NCBI RefSeq assembly: GCF_963675165.1
Contig: NC_087382.1
Location: 5,720,315-5,784,314, forward strand
Source of the DNA: Halichondria panicea
Lineage: Eukaryota; Porifera; Demospongiae; Suberitida; Halichondriidae
Direction: 5' to 3'
Length of the DNA: 64,000 nucleotides
The position numbers and the translations under genes were made by a program. This document shows, piece by piece, positions 46,955-59,023 of the stretch. The notes under the pieces were generated by a model. It was not told the origin of the DNA. It saw only the letters and a list, made by a program, of their open reading frames with translations, and made no database searches. Numbering within the stretch: position 1 is the first letter of the stretch; every line of letters starts with the position of its first letter.

Positions 46955-49306
46955 GTGTTCAAGCTGGCGCTGTGCTAATGCCTCTCGCCATGTTTTTGCT
47001 TTCGCTCAAAAGTATTAGAGTGTTATCTATAATGAATTTTATATTAAAGTTAGCTTATCTATATAAAGTCACTGAGAAGAAAAGACTTATTTACATGCAT
47101 CTATTGTAAGTTGTTATTTATTGTATTATGTGGCTTACCAGGACATCAAGAAAAAAGAAAATTGATTCTTCCAGGATCTGTAGTTCAGTGTATATAATAT
47201 CTAAGAAGAAAAGACCTGTGTACATGCATATTGTTATCTATATTGTTATATGGTAGTGTTTTGTGGCTTACCAGGCCCTCAAGACAAGATGATTCTGCCA
47301 GGAGGATCTGGATCTGGATCTTGGATATTATTTTCTCACACATGGGGAATGAGCGCGCATGCGCATTACATCCACAGGAATAACTAGAGCACTAAAGTGC
47401 AAACCCTCGGCTGGTGACATGAAACCAAAAGACTGATATAGCATAATTATAGTGATGTTGTTATCATCATCATGCATGACTTGCACAGCAACTCAGGAGC
47501 AATAAAACTAAACCAGACTGGAGGCATGCTGAAACATTTGAGAACAAGTCTAGTACTATAGATAATATGCACTGTGGATTAGGATCACAGCAAAGAAGCC
47601 TGGAGTCTCAGAGAAGTATGGCTCCAGGTCCTGCATGGATCCCAGTCAGCTAAAGCAAGCTTTCTACTTCAGTGACCCTGTTCCATTGTTCCTGGTATAT
47701 ACAGCTTTCTACTTTAGTGACCCTGTTCCATTGTTTCTGGACCTGGTACAGGATCACTTCAGTTATAAGTAACGCATGTGCAAGTTCTGTTCAAGCTACA
47801 TTTTGCTTGCTTTTATTAGACAAAGAAGCTTTAACACCGAAAGCTGCCACTATTAGAAGTACTGACTTGTTATGTGGAGGCTACCCATGCTGTAAACGCA
47901 GTGCTAGAGCATCCAGGTAAGCAGACCCAGTCACAAGCTTGTTCAAGCTTCTTAGCTTTTGCTCGACAAAGAAGCTTTAACATCACAATCTGTCACTATT
48001 TAAACCAAGATATTGTTGTGTGAAGGCTATCCATGCTGTAAACGCAGTGCTGTGGCATCCAGGTGAGTAGATATACTCGTGACAAACAGACAAACAAACA
48101 AACTAGAGCACTAAAGTGCAAACCCTCGGCTGGTGACATGATTATAAAGAAACCAGAAGACTGATATAATGCAGTGCATATAGTGATGTTGTTATCATCA
48201 TCATGCATGACTTGCACAGCAACTCAGGAGCAATAAAACTAAACCAGACTGGAGGCATGCTGAAACATTTGAGAACAGGTAGTAGTACTATAAATATATG
48301 CACTGTGGATTAGGATCACAGCAAAGAAGCATGGAGTCTCAGAGAAGTATGGCTCCAGGTCCTGCATGGATCCCAGTCAGCTAAAGCAAGCTTTCTGCTT
48401 TAGTGACCCTGTTCCAATATTGTTCCTGGTATATACAGCTTTCTACTTTAGTGACCCTGTTCCATTGTTTCTGGACCTGGTACAGGATCACTTCAGTTAT
48501 AAGTAACGCATGTGCAAGTTCTGTTCAAGCTACATTTTGCTCGCTTTTATTAGACAACGAAGCTTTAACACCGAAAGCTGCCACTATTAGAAGTACTGAC
48601 TTGTTGTGTGGAGGCTACCCATGCTGTAAACGCAGTGCTAGAGCATCCAGGTAAGCAGACCCAGTCACAAGCTTCTTAGCTTTTGCTCGTTTTTATTTGA
48701 CAACGAAGGTTTAACATGAAATTCTGCCACTATTAAAATTAATAACTTGTTGTATGAAGGCTATCCATGCTGTAAACGCAGTGCTGTGGCATCCAGGTGA
48801 GTAGATTCACCTGTCACAAACAAACAAACAAACAAACAAACAAACAAACCAAACGACTACTATAACCCGTGGCCGCCCACGCGCCTCGGGTTAATTAAAG
48901 GGTGTGTCCAAAGAGATCAATTTCACAAATGGCTACTGCTAGCTAGCTGTGTTAACAGATATTTTCTGAGTATTGTAGCTAACAAAAAGCTAGCGCTTTA
49001 GTGCAAGGCTAACTCATATGTTGAATAGAAAGTTTGTGCGGACAGATGATGCTATGAAAGATTCTGAAGAGACTGCAACAGCCTTCAATGTGAGTCAAAC
49101 TAGCCATAACTCGAGAAAGAAGCTTTAGTTTGCTAATCCACGAATCAAAATCCAAGAGAACGTGGCTAGAAGCCTATAGAAGCTGTTAGTTTTCGTCGCA
49201 TTGTAACCGTTGAGCAGTTATAGCTGGAATACACACACACACAGACAGACAGACACACACACAGTCAGCTTTACCGTATCCCTCGTGCGGCTACGCCTCG
49301 AGGCAT
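46955..49306 (+). mobile_element. dispersed element, copy C, split by a 1.5-kb insertion
   Basis: Halves at 46,955-47,380 and about 48,893-49,306 match copy B (41,806-42,645) without overlap: the left half stops at CATCCACAGGAA and the right half resumes at TTAAAGGGTGTGTCC. The sequence in between is absent from copies A and B, so it is a later insertion. The end (GAGGCATAATT) directly abuts satellite units at 49,311. Confidence 0.8.
47384..48890 (+). repeat. 718-bp tandem duplication with exon-like cassettes
   Basis: ACTAGAGCACTAAAGTGCAA starts both units (47,384 and 48,102). Each unit holds two cassettes. Cassette one (47,820-47,918 and 48,554-48,650) reads KEALTPKAATIRSTDLLCGG then YPCCKRSARASR between TTATTAG and AGGTAAGC, as a spliced exon would. 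Cassette two (about 47,970-48,060 and 48,701-48,797) keeps CCATGCTGTAAACGCAGTGC but is frameshifted. I see no start, no downstream exon and no promoter, so a gene is not claimed. Confidence 0.65.
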
Positions 49307-49310
49307 AATT

Positions 49311-49960
49311 AGTACAGTACTCAAATTTGTGAAAATGCCTTGACAACGACCATTATAAAGAACCAGACAGCCCAAACAAAGTTTATAGCAGTTGAAGGAT
49401 GGTTAAGAGGGCCTACATGTAGAATAATAGCATACAAATCCAATGTGTGTATGTGTTGTGGCAAAAAATGCGGTAAAATTAATGTAACTACAAATTAAAT
49501 TGATAGGAAACGTACCCAAGTACACATTGGTGTGACAGGGTCCTGTATAAAGAATCAGACAGCTCACTTGGAGGGTGGTTAGGATCGAAGGCCTACCTGC
49601 AGAATATTAACTCACAAAATTTGTGACCAAAAATATGCTACAAATTAGTACAGTACTCAAATTTGTGAAAATGCCTTGACAACGACCATTATAAAGAACC
49701 AGACAGCCCAAACAAAATTTATAGCAGTTGAAGGATGGTTAAGAGGGTCTACATGTAGAATAATAGCATACAAATCCAATGTGTGTATGTGTTGTGGCAA
49801 AAAATGCGGTAAAATTAATGAAATTAATGTAGCTACAAATTAAATTGATAGGAAACGTACCCAAGTACACATTGGTGTGACAGGGTCTGGTAAAAGACAG
49901 CTTATACTTGGAGGGTGGTTAGGATTCATGCAAGGCTACAGAATATTAAATCACAACATT
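49311..49960. repeat. 343-bp satellite, two further units
   Basis: Same unit as at 43,858, starting at 49,311 and 49,647 and fading after 49,910. The two arrays are probably one array separated by the transposon copy at 46,955 and other DNA. Confidence 0.92.
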
Positions 49961-50171
49961 TGTGACCAACTGATGCTACACATAATTATTATTCAAATTA
50001 ATTGTGTATATAAATGCCTCGACAACAATTAATGCAGCCAAAAGTTGATTGTGCCCCACAACGACCTATGTATATAAACAGCAGTGGTATAATAGTTACG
50101 TACGTTATTATAATTATAGTAGATAAGACAACATTTAATATTTATAATTAATTTATGTAACAAAAAATAGG

Positions 50172-51144
50172 TCAATGAGTAATGGTGTCAGAGGGAAGTA
50201 GGCGATACTTTACACAAACAAAGGTGTAACTGCTTCCGGCTACATAGCAGGTAGAAAGCGGGTGATAATCATGAAGATCTGTGTGTTTTACAACATCAAC
50301 ATCATTTGTTTGCGAGACTTGGTAAGCATGGTGATGTTTACTATATTCCACAGTAACGAGCGAGTGGCAAACAAACAATATCTCAGAAAGTGGGGTTACG
50401 AGAAATTCCACAATGATAGCAAAGTGTGGAACCTCGTCTTCGTCCACATTGACGACAACAATATGACCTTTTGCATAGCTGACATTTCTAATAGTCACAG
50501 TATGGACTCTGCAGGAAAAATTAATCAATACATGGACCTACATGTACATGCATGTACCTTTGCAACGGTGTATCGTCTTTTAAGGATGGTTCTGCATCTT
50601 TGATATTACATATGTAGCTCAGAGAAGCTAGAGTGCAGCATTTTCCTGATATGGCAAGATGTGTGAAAATTTACTTTGGTAACGTTCTTGTACTTACCTT
50701 TTGGGTAAACTGTAGGATTCTTTAGGTATCGAGTAGGTTCACACATTTGATAACACATGTAATGTTGGTGTCGCTCACTCATGGTCTTAGTAATGTTCTT
50801 AAAGTTACCGATAACGTTAGACCAATGTTTGAAAAAACTATGTTTGGCTTCGTACCGCATACACCACAACCGAGAAAGTGGACCACACCTACACATGTAA
50901 TTATGATGACGATCAAAGCACAATGAAATAGCTAACAAACAGACACTTACATTTTCATCCAAGATGGCAGGTGTATCATATAGTGCATCTTGGGTGTCAG
51001 TGGTCGGTCTGGGTACAGCTCCTTGAACTCAGCCAAAAAATCTTGGGTCAGACTAGCGACTAGATTAGCATCCGCAACAGTGGTGTACAGGGCGAGCACA
51101 AAATCAAGAATGGTAAGTAGTGTCGTGAAATTTTCCCAATGCAT
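50172..51144 (-). CDS. 3' part of a transposon-type gene (DUF4218-like region), 5' truncated
   Basis: Three minus-strand exons join in phase: 51,144-50,951, 50,888-50,698 and 50,506-50,172 (TGA). The joined product has LTPKMHYMIHLPSWMKM, then CGPLSRLWCMRYEAKH and FFKHWSNVIGNFKN, then a C-terminal beta-rich part ending SDTITH. The order of a conserved HYMIHL, a GPL and a basic RYE-K region recalls the region near the end of CACTA/EnSpm transposases (DUF4218), and I know similar uncharacterised proteins in sponges and cnidarians; the family assignment is inference. There is an in-frame TAA just upstream of the first visible codons and then sushi sequence, so the 5' part is missing. The last acceptor (AGAG) is unusual. 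Probably a transposon fragment. Confidence 0.6.
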
Positions 51145-51154
51145 TGACTCTTAG

Positions 51155-52350
51155 AAATATTTTGCTTGGAGCCTCCCACACCAGTCAATGGAGATGTGGT
51201 ATTGAATAGTCAAGAGATGAGTGTGGGCACCATGGCTACCTACTCCTGTGACTCTGGGTACGTTCTTGTTGGCCTGGTAACCAGGACTTGTGAGGATGTT
51301 AGAGGAGAGATAATTGGAACTTGGAGTGGAACTACGCCAGCATGTGAAGGTATACACAATAAACAGTGAATAGCTGGAGTATTGTAAACAAAACTCATTG
51401 CCTGTGATTGTATTAACTTCTCACTTAGTTTTTTGTTTACTTTCCAATCATGCTTACATACCATTGCATAGTGATTATTAGATGTCAGCAGTTGACTCAT
51501 CTGACTAACGGAGAAGTCAGTGTTTCTACTGGCACACACGGAGTGAACCTTGGTGTGGGAGCTGTAGCTACCTACTCCTGCAACAATGGCTATGGACTAG
51601 TGGGACAAGCTACCAGGACTTGTGTTAGTGATGGAGGGAGCTCAGGAATATGGAGTGAGAGTGCACCAACGTGTGAAGGTTTGTATTATATACAAGGAGG
51701 CCTCAAATAATGGAGTCTGAATGTGTCGGCATGTAGACTGTGTGCATATGCTAATAATTATATTATGGGCTATAACAATAGTCTTTTTTAACGTCTAAGG
51801 TGACTATCATGCATGCTACATGTTCCTGAAAGCTTGGTCTAACATCACCCTCTCTTTAGTTATTCATAAACATCACTGCAAGGAATTCGAAAATAAGAAC
51901 TGAAATATGTAAACAATGAAAGCACCGCAGGTGCTGATGCCTCGGTGGAGATGTCAAAGCTACATAACATAAAGCTGCTACTAATAGCAAAACAATTAAA
52001 TTTTGCTGCATGCAAAAACTCAGAGAGTGGGTAATGATCGACCATGATTGTTGTTAAAACGATCGATGACTTATGAGGACACTAATGGAGGGACAGTCAC
52101 TATGGGAACTTGGAGTGGTGCACAACCATCTTGTAATGGTGAGACATACTGAATATATATAATTGTATACCTCAGACGAGCACAAAGTCGTTCATGTTCA
52201 GTTTGCATGTCCTTCCTTCACAAACAATTACCATCTTTCTTTATGCTTTCATTAGAAATATTTTGCTTGGAGCCTCCCACACCAGTCAATGGAGATGTGG
52301 TATTGAATTGAATAGTCAAGAGATGAGTGTGGGCACCATGGCTACCTAAG
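51155..52350 (+). pseudogene. broken array of sushi (CCP) domain exons
   Basis: Exon 51,155-51,349 encodes one sushi domain: LEPPTPVNGDVV, MATYSCDSGYVLVG, TRTCED, GTWSGTTPACE. Exon 51,472-51,678 encodes a second: HLTNGEVS, VATYSCNNGYGLVG, TRTCVSD, GIWSESAPTCE. Both are phase 1-1, the usual rule for this extracellular module. A third survives only as its last part (about 52,069-52,139, GTWSGAQPSCN) because the 51,915-52,068 repeat replaced its first half. A fourth (52,254-52,348) nearly copies the first exon and stops after ATGGCTACCTA. There is no signal peptide exon and no downstream end. Two domains are intact, but the locus as a whole looks fragmented. Confidence 0.75.
51915..52068. repeat. 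dispersed repeat shared with 21,904-22,078
   Basis: Same sequence as at 21,904, inserted in, or replacing, the first half of the third sushi exon. Confidence 0.75.
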
Positions 52351-52351
52351 T

Positions 52352-52559
52352 TGATCTGGTGATTGAAAAAGAAAAAATTGCAACAATACCTGCAAAGAAA
52401 GCACTTTTGGTCCTCTTGAGCACCTTCTACGCCTTCAATATGGAGTACACTGAAGGGTGTTCTAACTTTTACACCGCACTGGAGATCATTTTTCTTGGCT
52501 CAAAGAGAGATCCATCGAAGATTAAAGTAAATAGGCTTTTGGTAGCACTTGGTGTTTAA
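52352..52559 (+). pseudogene. isolated terminal exon of a transposon-type protein
   Basis: A frame starting just after the truncated sushi exon reads VDLVIEKEKIATIPAKKALL, LLSTFYAFNMEY, then IIFLGSKRDPSK and ends at TAA (52,558). It resembles C-terminal ends of uncharacterised transposon-derived proteins with a YxFNxxY stretch, from memory and unverified. No upstream coding sequence is attached, so it is a fragment. Confidence 0.4.
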
Positions 52560-52741
52560 CTAAAACTCTTGAACGCTTTAATTTACTAGCATTAACTAAA
52601 ACTCTACCAACTTAAACAACTAACTAGATCTATAGCTATAATTATTGCAATTATTTTACCATGTGCTCTTGTTCCTGCTTCATCAGCATTAAGTGTTATG
52701 ATGTCATCATGCTTATTTGTAATTTACATACTGCATGGCCC

Positions 52742-52903
52742 CAAGGCACAATTGTAGTGAACCTCACCTAAAAATTTCACCAGTAAATAATGGTGAATAA
52801 AAAAATGGTGACGGTCACTACAGCCAAAATGGTGAGCCATGGGACAAGGGTTTCACCAGCAATTGTTGGTGAACATCACCAGTTTTGTTTTTACAGTGTA
52901 GCT
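52742..52903. mobile_element. small MITE-like hairpin element
   Basis: Several complementary GGTGAA/TTCACC blocks (TTTCACCAGTAAATAATGGT, GGGTTTCACCAGCAATTGTT) and a right end TTTTTACAGTGTA like that of the element at 27,490. The left boundary is unclear. The stretch 52,905-54,930 after it holds no supported gene. Confidence 0.5.
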
Positions 52904-55019
52904 ACAGAAAGAGTCATATAACACAGATAGGACCAAGAGGAAGAGTACGCTACTCCAATAGACTGTACACAGGAGGCAAACTCACTATTGCATGTAACCA
53001 CAGCCATGCACTTGAGATGCAACAATAACAATAACAATGCTGATAAGAAAATTTAAAGCAGTTAGTGGTAATCATCACTAACATTTATTCATCCATTCAT
53101 CGCAGATTAATTTTAAGATTTTATACAGTTTATACAACAGCATGCATGTGATTGTGATGTAGGTTAGACAGAATGCTTACTACGGTTAGTGGGAGTTGCA
53201 TACTCTTCCTAATGAACTCTTATTATAGTCGTTTTACGCACAATTAAGTTTGCGAGACTATAATAATGCAATTGAGTTCTTGTTATGCTATTATAGAGCA
53301 GGATCTATATTCGGGCCCATCAATTATCTCGTATATAGAGAGCAGATTGCTGATAATCAGAACTGTTAGCTGAATAGGAACAGCTATCAGGGGCGTTTCT
53401 AGAGATTGAAGCAGGAGGGTGCTCAAAAGTACAGAAAAAAAATGGAGCCGCGCGCATAGCGCGCGCGATTTTACGCCCCCGCATTTATTGCAGCGTATCT
53501 TTCATACATCCAGCTCCTCCCCCATGCAGCCTTGCCGCAAAAAAGTACAGCACACTGCCCAAGAAAAGAGCGGCTCCTACTATTCTCCTCTAGAGCTTCT
53601 CTCTTCCATTCTAGTTCTGTTACTATGTTACTAGACAAAGCATCTAGCTACAATAATTTTTCTGTGTATCTTCTTGTAAATGACAATATAATAATGTTGT
53701 AGTTTGTAGCCCAGAGTAATCTATAGTACCGGTACTATAGCTCATAGTTCCCTGCCAAATACACTCAAATGGGATCTAATGCATGCATAGCGTGTCAGAT
53801 AATAAGACATAATTATGAGTCAGTCATCTTGTAGGATCTCCATGCACTATTCTTCTGGGGTACATCCTAGCAAACTGGTCAATCACAATGGGGATGTCCA
53901 GTCATTCTAGTGTTAGTCATTGCTTCTCAGTGTCTCTCAGTGGAGCAAGAGGTGACTCACTGGGATAGTGCAGAGGATCTATTATGCATGCAATTAGCAT
54001 TACATAACAACATTGGAATGATTGCACATGCTCAATTGGGCGTGGTCATGACTTGTAATCGTTGTGTCAAATCACACTACTATCTATGGTCAAATGAGAT
54101 AGAGCTGCACAGTTAGCTAGCTAGCTACTGAGTGATACGATTAGTTTCATGGTTGTCTGGGAGGACAGGGGGGTGCTCAAGCCCCCAAAGCCCCCCATTG
54201 TACACGCCACTGGCTATACAGCTGCAAGGCCGGCAGAGACAATATGCTACAGTATAGATTTGCATTAATTAGGAGGGTGTGGCAATCGAAAATCGTTTTG
54301 TGCACAAGGAAATTTGGGATTTCCGTAGCAGCAATTTTTAACTTGCAAAGTGGTAAATATAAAGTCCCTGTTCTGTTTATACGTAGTAAGTGCATAATAC
54401 ACTGATACAGCGCAAATTAAACACTAAAAAGGACGCTCAAGATAAGAGCTTTTTTCTGTTGTTAAATTTACTTTGGCCACCCATGCATGCAGCTATTATT
54501 ATATAATCACGACATTTTGCAGCTTGCTATAGCTTTGCTACATGTAAGTTAGCTATAGCAGTTATGCTAAGTAGTGTAGTGAATGGTGCGTTCTATTTCT
54601 TGTTAGATCTATGTAGAACTATAGGCTAAGCATAATTTAGCTGGATATAACCATAGATAGAAGAGTAAGAGGGATTGGTAACGGAAGCAGTTCACGTGAT
54701 CATTTTACATTGAATCTGCAGTAAAACCTCGAAAACTATCCGCATTACGCCCTATAAACGAGGCTATTTTTCCGGGTAACTTGCTCAAAATAAGAAAGTT
54801 GTGTTTTCTCGAGACATAATCTTTTTCAGCAATTTATAACACACCCAGTCTGTGAGCCATGTGTTGTACTTGCTAATGACTGACCACACCCAGTAAAAAG
54901 GGATATTCCAGTAAAGTTTTAGGCGAACAGCTGCTATTTAGGTTGGCCATGGGTCCCACCCACACCAGACTGTCTTACTACATTACGTACACACTTACAG
55001 CTATCTTTAATGTATGCAC

Positions 55020-55970
55020 GATGGATGATGAAGTAATCCTGGAAAGAGTGGAAGAATGTATTCATGACCACTATGAGAAATTGTATTCCCACAGCAGAAA
55101 TCGCAACCAGAAAGAATCTTCCTTGGCTAACGAAAAAGGAGATATCAAAAAGAGAAGCTATTACTACAGACTTGCCAGAAAATACAACAAATTAACCCTC
55201 TGATTTTGCAACCTACAAACAGATTAGAAATAAGGTTGTGACCACTCTCAGACAGAGTAAGCAAGATTTCTTTAGCACCCTCAAACCTCAGTCAAAAAAA
55301 TGTTAGACAGCTCTGAAATACTTAATAGCTCTATCCCATGTCTTATAGTAAATGGCCGCAAAATCGAACAGGATGAAGAAAAGGCCCATGCAGGTCCTTA
55401 ACAAACAGTTTTATGCAAATTTCAACCATTCACTTCCTCCTCTGACCTCTATACAAGTACCTTGGCATGTGGATCTCTCTCATGACCTCTCATGGTCAAA
55501 AACACATAGAAGGAATGTGCAGAAATGCCTGCAAGCAGGTTGTCTATGGCCACTCGTCACTAGAATGTTTAAGACAACTCTACATCCCACTTGTGAGATC
55601 AAAACTGGAATATATGCTGCCCCTGTTTGGGATCCACACCAAAAAACAAATTCTCACAAAATAGAAAAAGTACAAAAGTTTGCCCTTAAAATCTGCACAA
55701 AACTTTGGAATAGGGACTACGATTCCCTATTAGATACTGTGGACCTACCGTCCCTTTCCACAAGAAGATTGTACCTGAAACTATCATACCTTTACCAGGT
55801 AATAAATGGTATAACTTTAAATTCCCTGATCCACCACTGGAAAGAAGAGTAAGCCCTCTCAATCTAAAAAGCACAAAAAATATACAGTTTGAAAGACCAA
55901 TTTGCAGGATAAATGCATATATATGCGAACTCTTTTTTCCCAAAAGCAATATCTATATGGAATGAACTAC
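55020..55970 (+). pseudogene. non-LTR retrotransposon relic
   Basis: Frames shared with the linker and end of the reverse transcriptase part of non-LTR (LINE-type) elements. About 55,130-55,290 reads KKRSYYYRLARKYNK and, shifted, KQIRNKVVTTLRQSKQDFF. About 55,440-55,850 reads LSHDLSWSKTHRRN, then in another frame ACKQV..SLECLRQLYIPLVR, then back to APVWDPHQ, KIEKVQKFALKICTK, LPSLSTRRLYLKLSYLYQV. Several frame changes and a deletion between the two parts exclude function. The RT catalytic YADD region is not present. Related to CR1/L2/RTE-like elements, not resolved further. Confidence 0.8.
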
Positions 55971-56039
55971 TATAATGTTCCACTTTAGCATTATATACCT
56001 TTACAAATATGCAAATATGTATACCACGTGCCTAAATTG

Positions 56040-56340
56040 TGTATAATGTATTAGTTGCACAGCACGAGTGCAACATGCCATATTATAATTATTGTACTAG
56101 AGCAACATAATGCCCTCAGGCATATGTCATCCATGCAGGGCATGTTGCACGAAGGAGCCTGCAATAACTTGTTGCCCAATGACGTCAAACTCTTCTGATT
56201 GGTCAAGTTTTTCCTGTAACAAAAGACGTGTTTTGAGTGAATTTTAGTGAATTCATTAGTTTTACTGAATTCTAGTACATTCTTAGGTTTTCTTCCCACA
56301 ACTAGTGCAACTCCTTGGGGAAATCTCTGCGTGTAAATAA
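56040..56340 (-). mobile_element. dispersed element, copy 2 (inverted)
   Basis: Near-identical to 21,575-21,844 in the opposite orientation, including the flanking GTGTATAATGTATTAG. It lies about 0.7 kb upstream of the family gene at 57,004, whereas copy 1 lies in the 3' UTR of a deleted family member. Confidence 0.78.
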
Positions 56341-56879
56341 GTGACCTGCATTATCAGACTAATTTTACATACCAGCTAGTGCATGTATCAGATTGTAAGC
56401 CGTTTAGTCATACATGGAGATGTTTTGGACCATGGGCAGTACAGTACGTATAACTATTTATACGCTGGCACTATTCTATAAAATTATCACACATATTCCG
56501 ATTATAATCGAGAAAAAAATCGCTACTTTATAGTCTTGTATTGCTAAAACGTGTAAGCGTGCTGCATGGTTATAACTGCTAAAATAGGCATAGACCTTTA
56601 AATATAAGTGAGTTGCACAGACTGAGCATATATGCTTGTGGTATAATATTATTATACACTGTGTGTAGAAATAATGAGTGCAGCTTGTACATAACATGCA
56701 ATGATGTACATAGAATCCATAAAGTAGCGATTTTTTTCTCTAAGTACGTATAGTTGGCAAATATTTACGTAAGTAAATTATCTATTGGCATGGACGCCAT
56801 GTACTTTAATGCATTTTATTTGTAGTTTACCAATAAATGAAGGCGCCACTGGCCACATAGCCATTATATATAGTCTGAG

Positions 56880-56960
56880 TGAGTGACCCCACCTTAATAC
56901 TTGATACTGTTTATACACGCACGTGCATGGCATGCAGAGACAGTTTCTGCACTTAACTAG
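56880..56960 (+). promoter_or_regulatory. conserved upstream block of the two-module genes
   Basis: GACCCCACCTTAATACT is followed by a small inverted pair, TGCAGAGA..TTTCTGCA. The same pair order occurs before the deleted copy (21,415-21,450) and the pseudogene (23,668-23,716). Conservation here is better than in the introns, so it is a candidate promoter element. A TTTATAC lies between them at 56,911. Confidence 0.5.
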
Positions 56961-57003
56961 CCCAAACGAAAGATTGGAGGACACTATTAAACATTGGACA
57001 AGT

Positions 57004-58692
57004 ATGGCTGTTGTGAATACCGTGAGCAAGTATAGCTTATATGCATGCATGTGTATTAAGACCTGTCTCTGTATTTCTGTTAGTACGTACTATAATAACT
57101 GTATCCATGCACAGGCTATCAAGCTGACATTGATTCTTTTGATTATACAACCATTTGTTTACTGTGTCAATGAACAAGACGGCCTTACCTGTTTGGCTGA
57201 AAGGTTACCAAGCAGTGACAAAACATTTCAGGAGTGCAGAACTCTCACATTAGTATGTTGACAGAGATATCACAATAGTTACACAGACACTACAGAATTT
57301 AAGCTAATTGACCATACTTAATAGGTGTGAAATAATTTATAGTAAGATTCACTGGTATATCTGTTACCACAAGAGTAACTGTTTTTGTAGACAGGAGAAG
57401 GACTGTCTATAAGACGTAGCCAATTAATGTAAATTGCAATGGTGTCTTGTAATACCTCGATACCCTGTTCCAAATCAATGTGAAATAATGTATAGTAAGA
57501 TTCACTGGTATCTGTAACCACAAGAGTAACTGTTTTTGTAGACATGCAGGAGAAGGACTATATACCAGACGTAGCCAATTGCAATGGTGTCTTGTAATAC
57601 CTTCCCTGTTCCAAATCAATGCAAGCACTAAAATCTGCAAAGCCTATTGACTGTCGTTGTTAGTGAAAGGGACTACTTATGAATTATTATAACCAAAACA
57701 GGGGGATCCAACATCAGATGTTGATGTCTCATAGTAGCCCTTGTCCTTAATTGTTGTCCACGCATGCTTTCTATTATAATTATATAGGAGACAAATCAAA
57801 CAACATTCTGCACTAATGACACTTGTCGAAACCACTACACATCAGCCTTCAATTACTGTGGCCTATGCAATCCATTTCAGTTGGGTAAGCATATTTAACA
57901 CTGCATGCGTGATACAATTAATTTGTCATGTATATATATTTTTATATAGCTTGCGAGGAATCAACAACAAATTATAGCAGCTTGACATGCTTGTTTGTGG
58001 AAGCTACTGGAGATGGCTTGGGGGAGTGCCAAAGAAAAAGATCTGTAAGTTACGTATAATAGTGCTGTGTTTGAATACAGTTAACACACTTCCTATAGGA
58101 GGAAGGTCTCACAGCGTACTGTCTGGATGAGAGCTGCTATTTTATTGAGGAAGCCTTTAACAAATGTGGGTTTGCTTGGCATGGCTGTAATCCTGTTCGA
58201 GAAAGTAAGTGAAAAAAAAATATAATGACATACATTTAATTACTTGTTTATATGCTAAACACCAAGAGTAGATAAGAGTAAGAGTGTTGAACTGCTAGTA
58301 ACAGCTGCAATTTCCTGCTCCTGCGTCATCACTCGATATAGTATAATCAGTACTGATTAGTTATATGTTAGCAACACTTCCCAGAAACCGCACATGCTTT
58401 GATTGCGCAGTTCAGTGCTACAAACCACAGACCACAGTTTACTTAACAGCATGCATGCACTCATTAATTGAATAGTGACGACAGTGATGACGCATGTCAA
58501 GGCAAATGCGGTTCCACGATTATACTATAGCAGTTCAACACTCTTACTCTTATCTACTCTTGTAAACACATGCATGCAGCTTGCGATAAGCATTTCAGAT
58601 CTGTGCTGCCTCAATGCAACAGTGGAGGAAAGCCAGCCACTACAATAACAGCTATTATGATTCTGATGATGTGTTCCATTCTCATGATTTGA
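57004..58692 (+). CDS. two-module cysteine-rich secreted protein, probable GPI anchor (intact)
   Basis: Exons 57004-57021, 57115-57252, 57788-57884, 57950-58044, 58099-58204 and 58580-58692 join in phase into 188 residues. MAVVNT plus AIKLTLILLIIQPFVYC form the signal peptide. Module 1: DGLTC, 14 residues, Cys; CTNDTC; CGLCNP. Module 2: LTCLFVEA.. Cys; YCLDESCYF; CGFAWHGCNPVRE. The last exon has CDKHF, PQCNSGGKPA and a hydrophobic tail (TITAIMILMMCSILMI), a good GPI-signal shape. Length and exon phases match the 18.5-kb gene almost exactly (187 residues), yet the sequences are much diverged outside the cysteines. Intron 2 holds a two-copy repeat of about 150 bp (57,325-57,625) and intron 5 a fresh MITE (58,264-58,562), so both introns have grown without hitting exons. 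Expected at the cell surface; function unknown. Confidence 0.86.
57325..57625. repeat. two-copy tandem repeat in an intron
   Basis: GTGAAATAATNTATAGTAAG, CACAAGAGTAACTGTTTTTG and GCAATGGTGTCTTGTAATAC recur about 155 bp apart, ending in CCCTGTTCCAAATCAATG each time. Confidence 0.88.
58264..58562. mobile_element. MITE with CAAGAGTAGATAAGAG ends, in an intron
   Basis: Inverted arms CAAGAGTAGATAAGAGTAAG with AGTGTTGAACTGCTA and the exact inverse at the right end enclose about 230 bp. The arms look identical, which points to a recent insertion. It ends 17 bp before the last exon of the 57.0-kb gene. Confidence 0.9.
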
Positions 58693-59023
58693 GTAATCGT
58701 GCCCAAAACTTTGAAAGACCAGTTCAAAATTACTGCAACACTGTATCTTAGCGTTGTGCATCAAGAACTATATATAATTATATATAGCATTTATATTAGC
58801 TTGCAATTATGGCTTGTGTATAATTATACATGTTACGTACAATGCATGTGGCATGATTATTTGCATATTTGTATTTATATCTGAACGTGGAACATTAATT
58901 CCTTAGACTTCAGACCTGAAGTATATAACTACATAATAATTATATTGATGAACTTGTAAGCATCAAAACCAGTATAATTATGGATGAACTAACTTGAATA
59001 ATGTTTTACACCCAAAATGTCAT

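Noticed and set aside
50262-50603. Plus-strand 113-codon frame at 50.3 kb
   Set aside because: Antisense to the terminal exon of the minus-strand transposon-type gene, which has spliced, phase-consistent partners.
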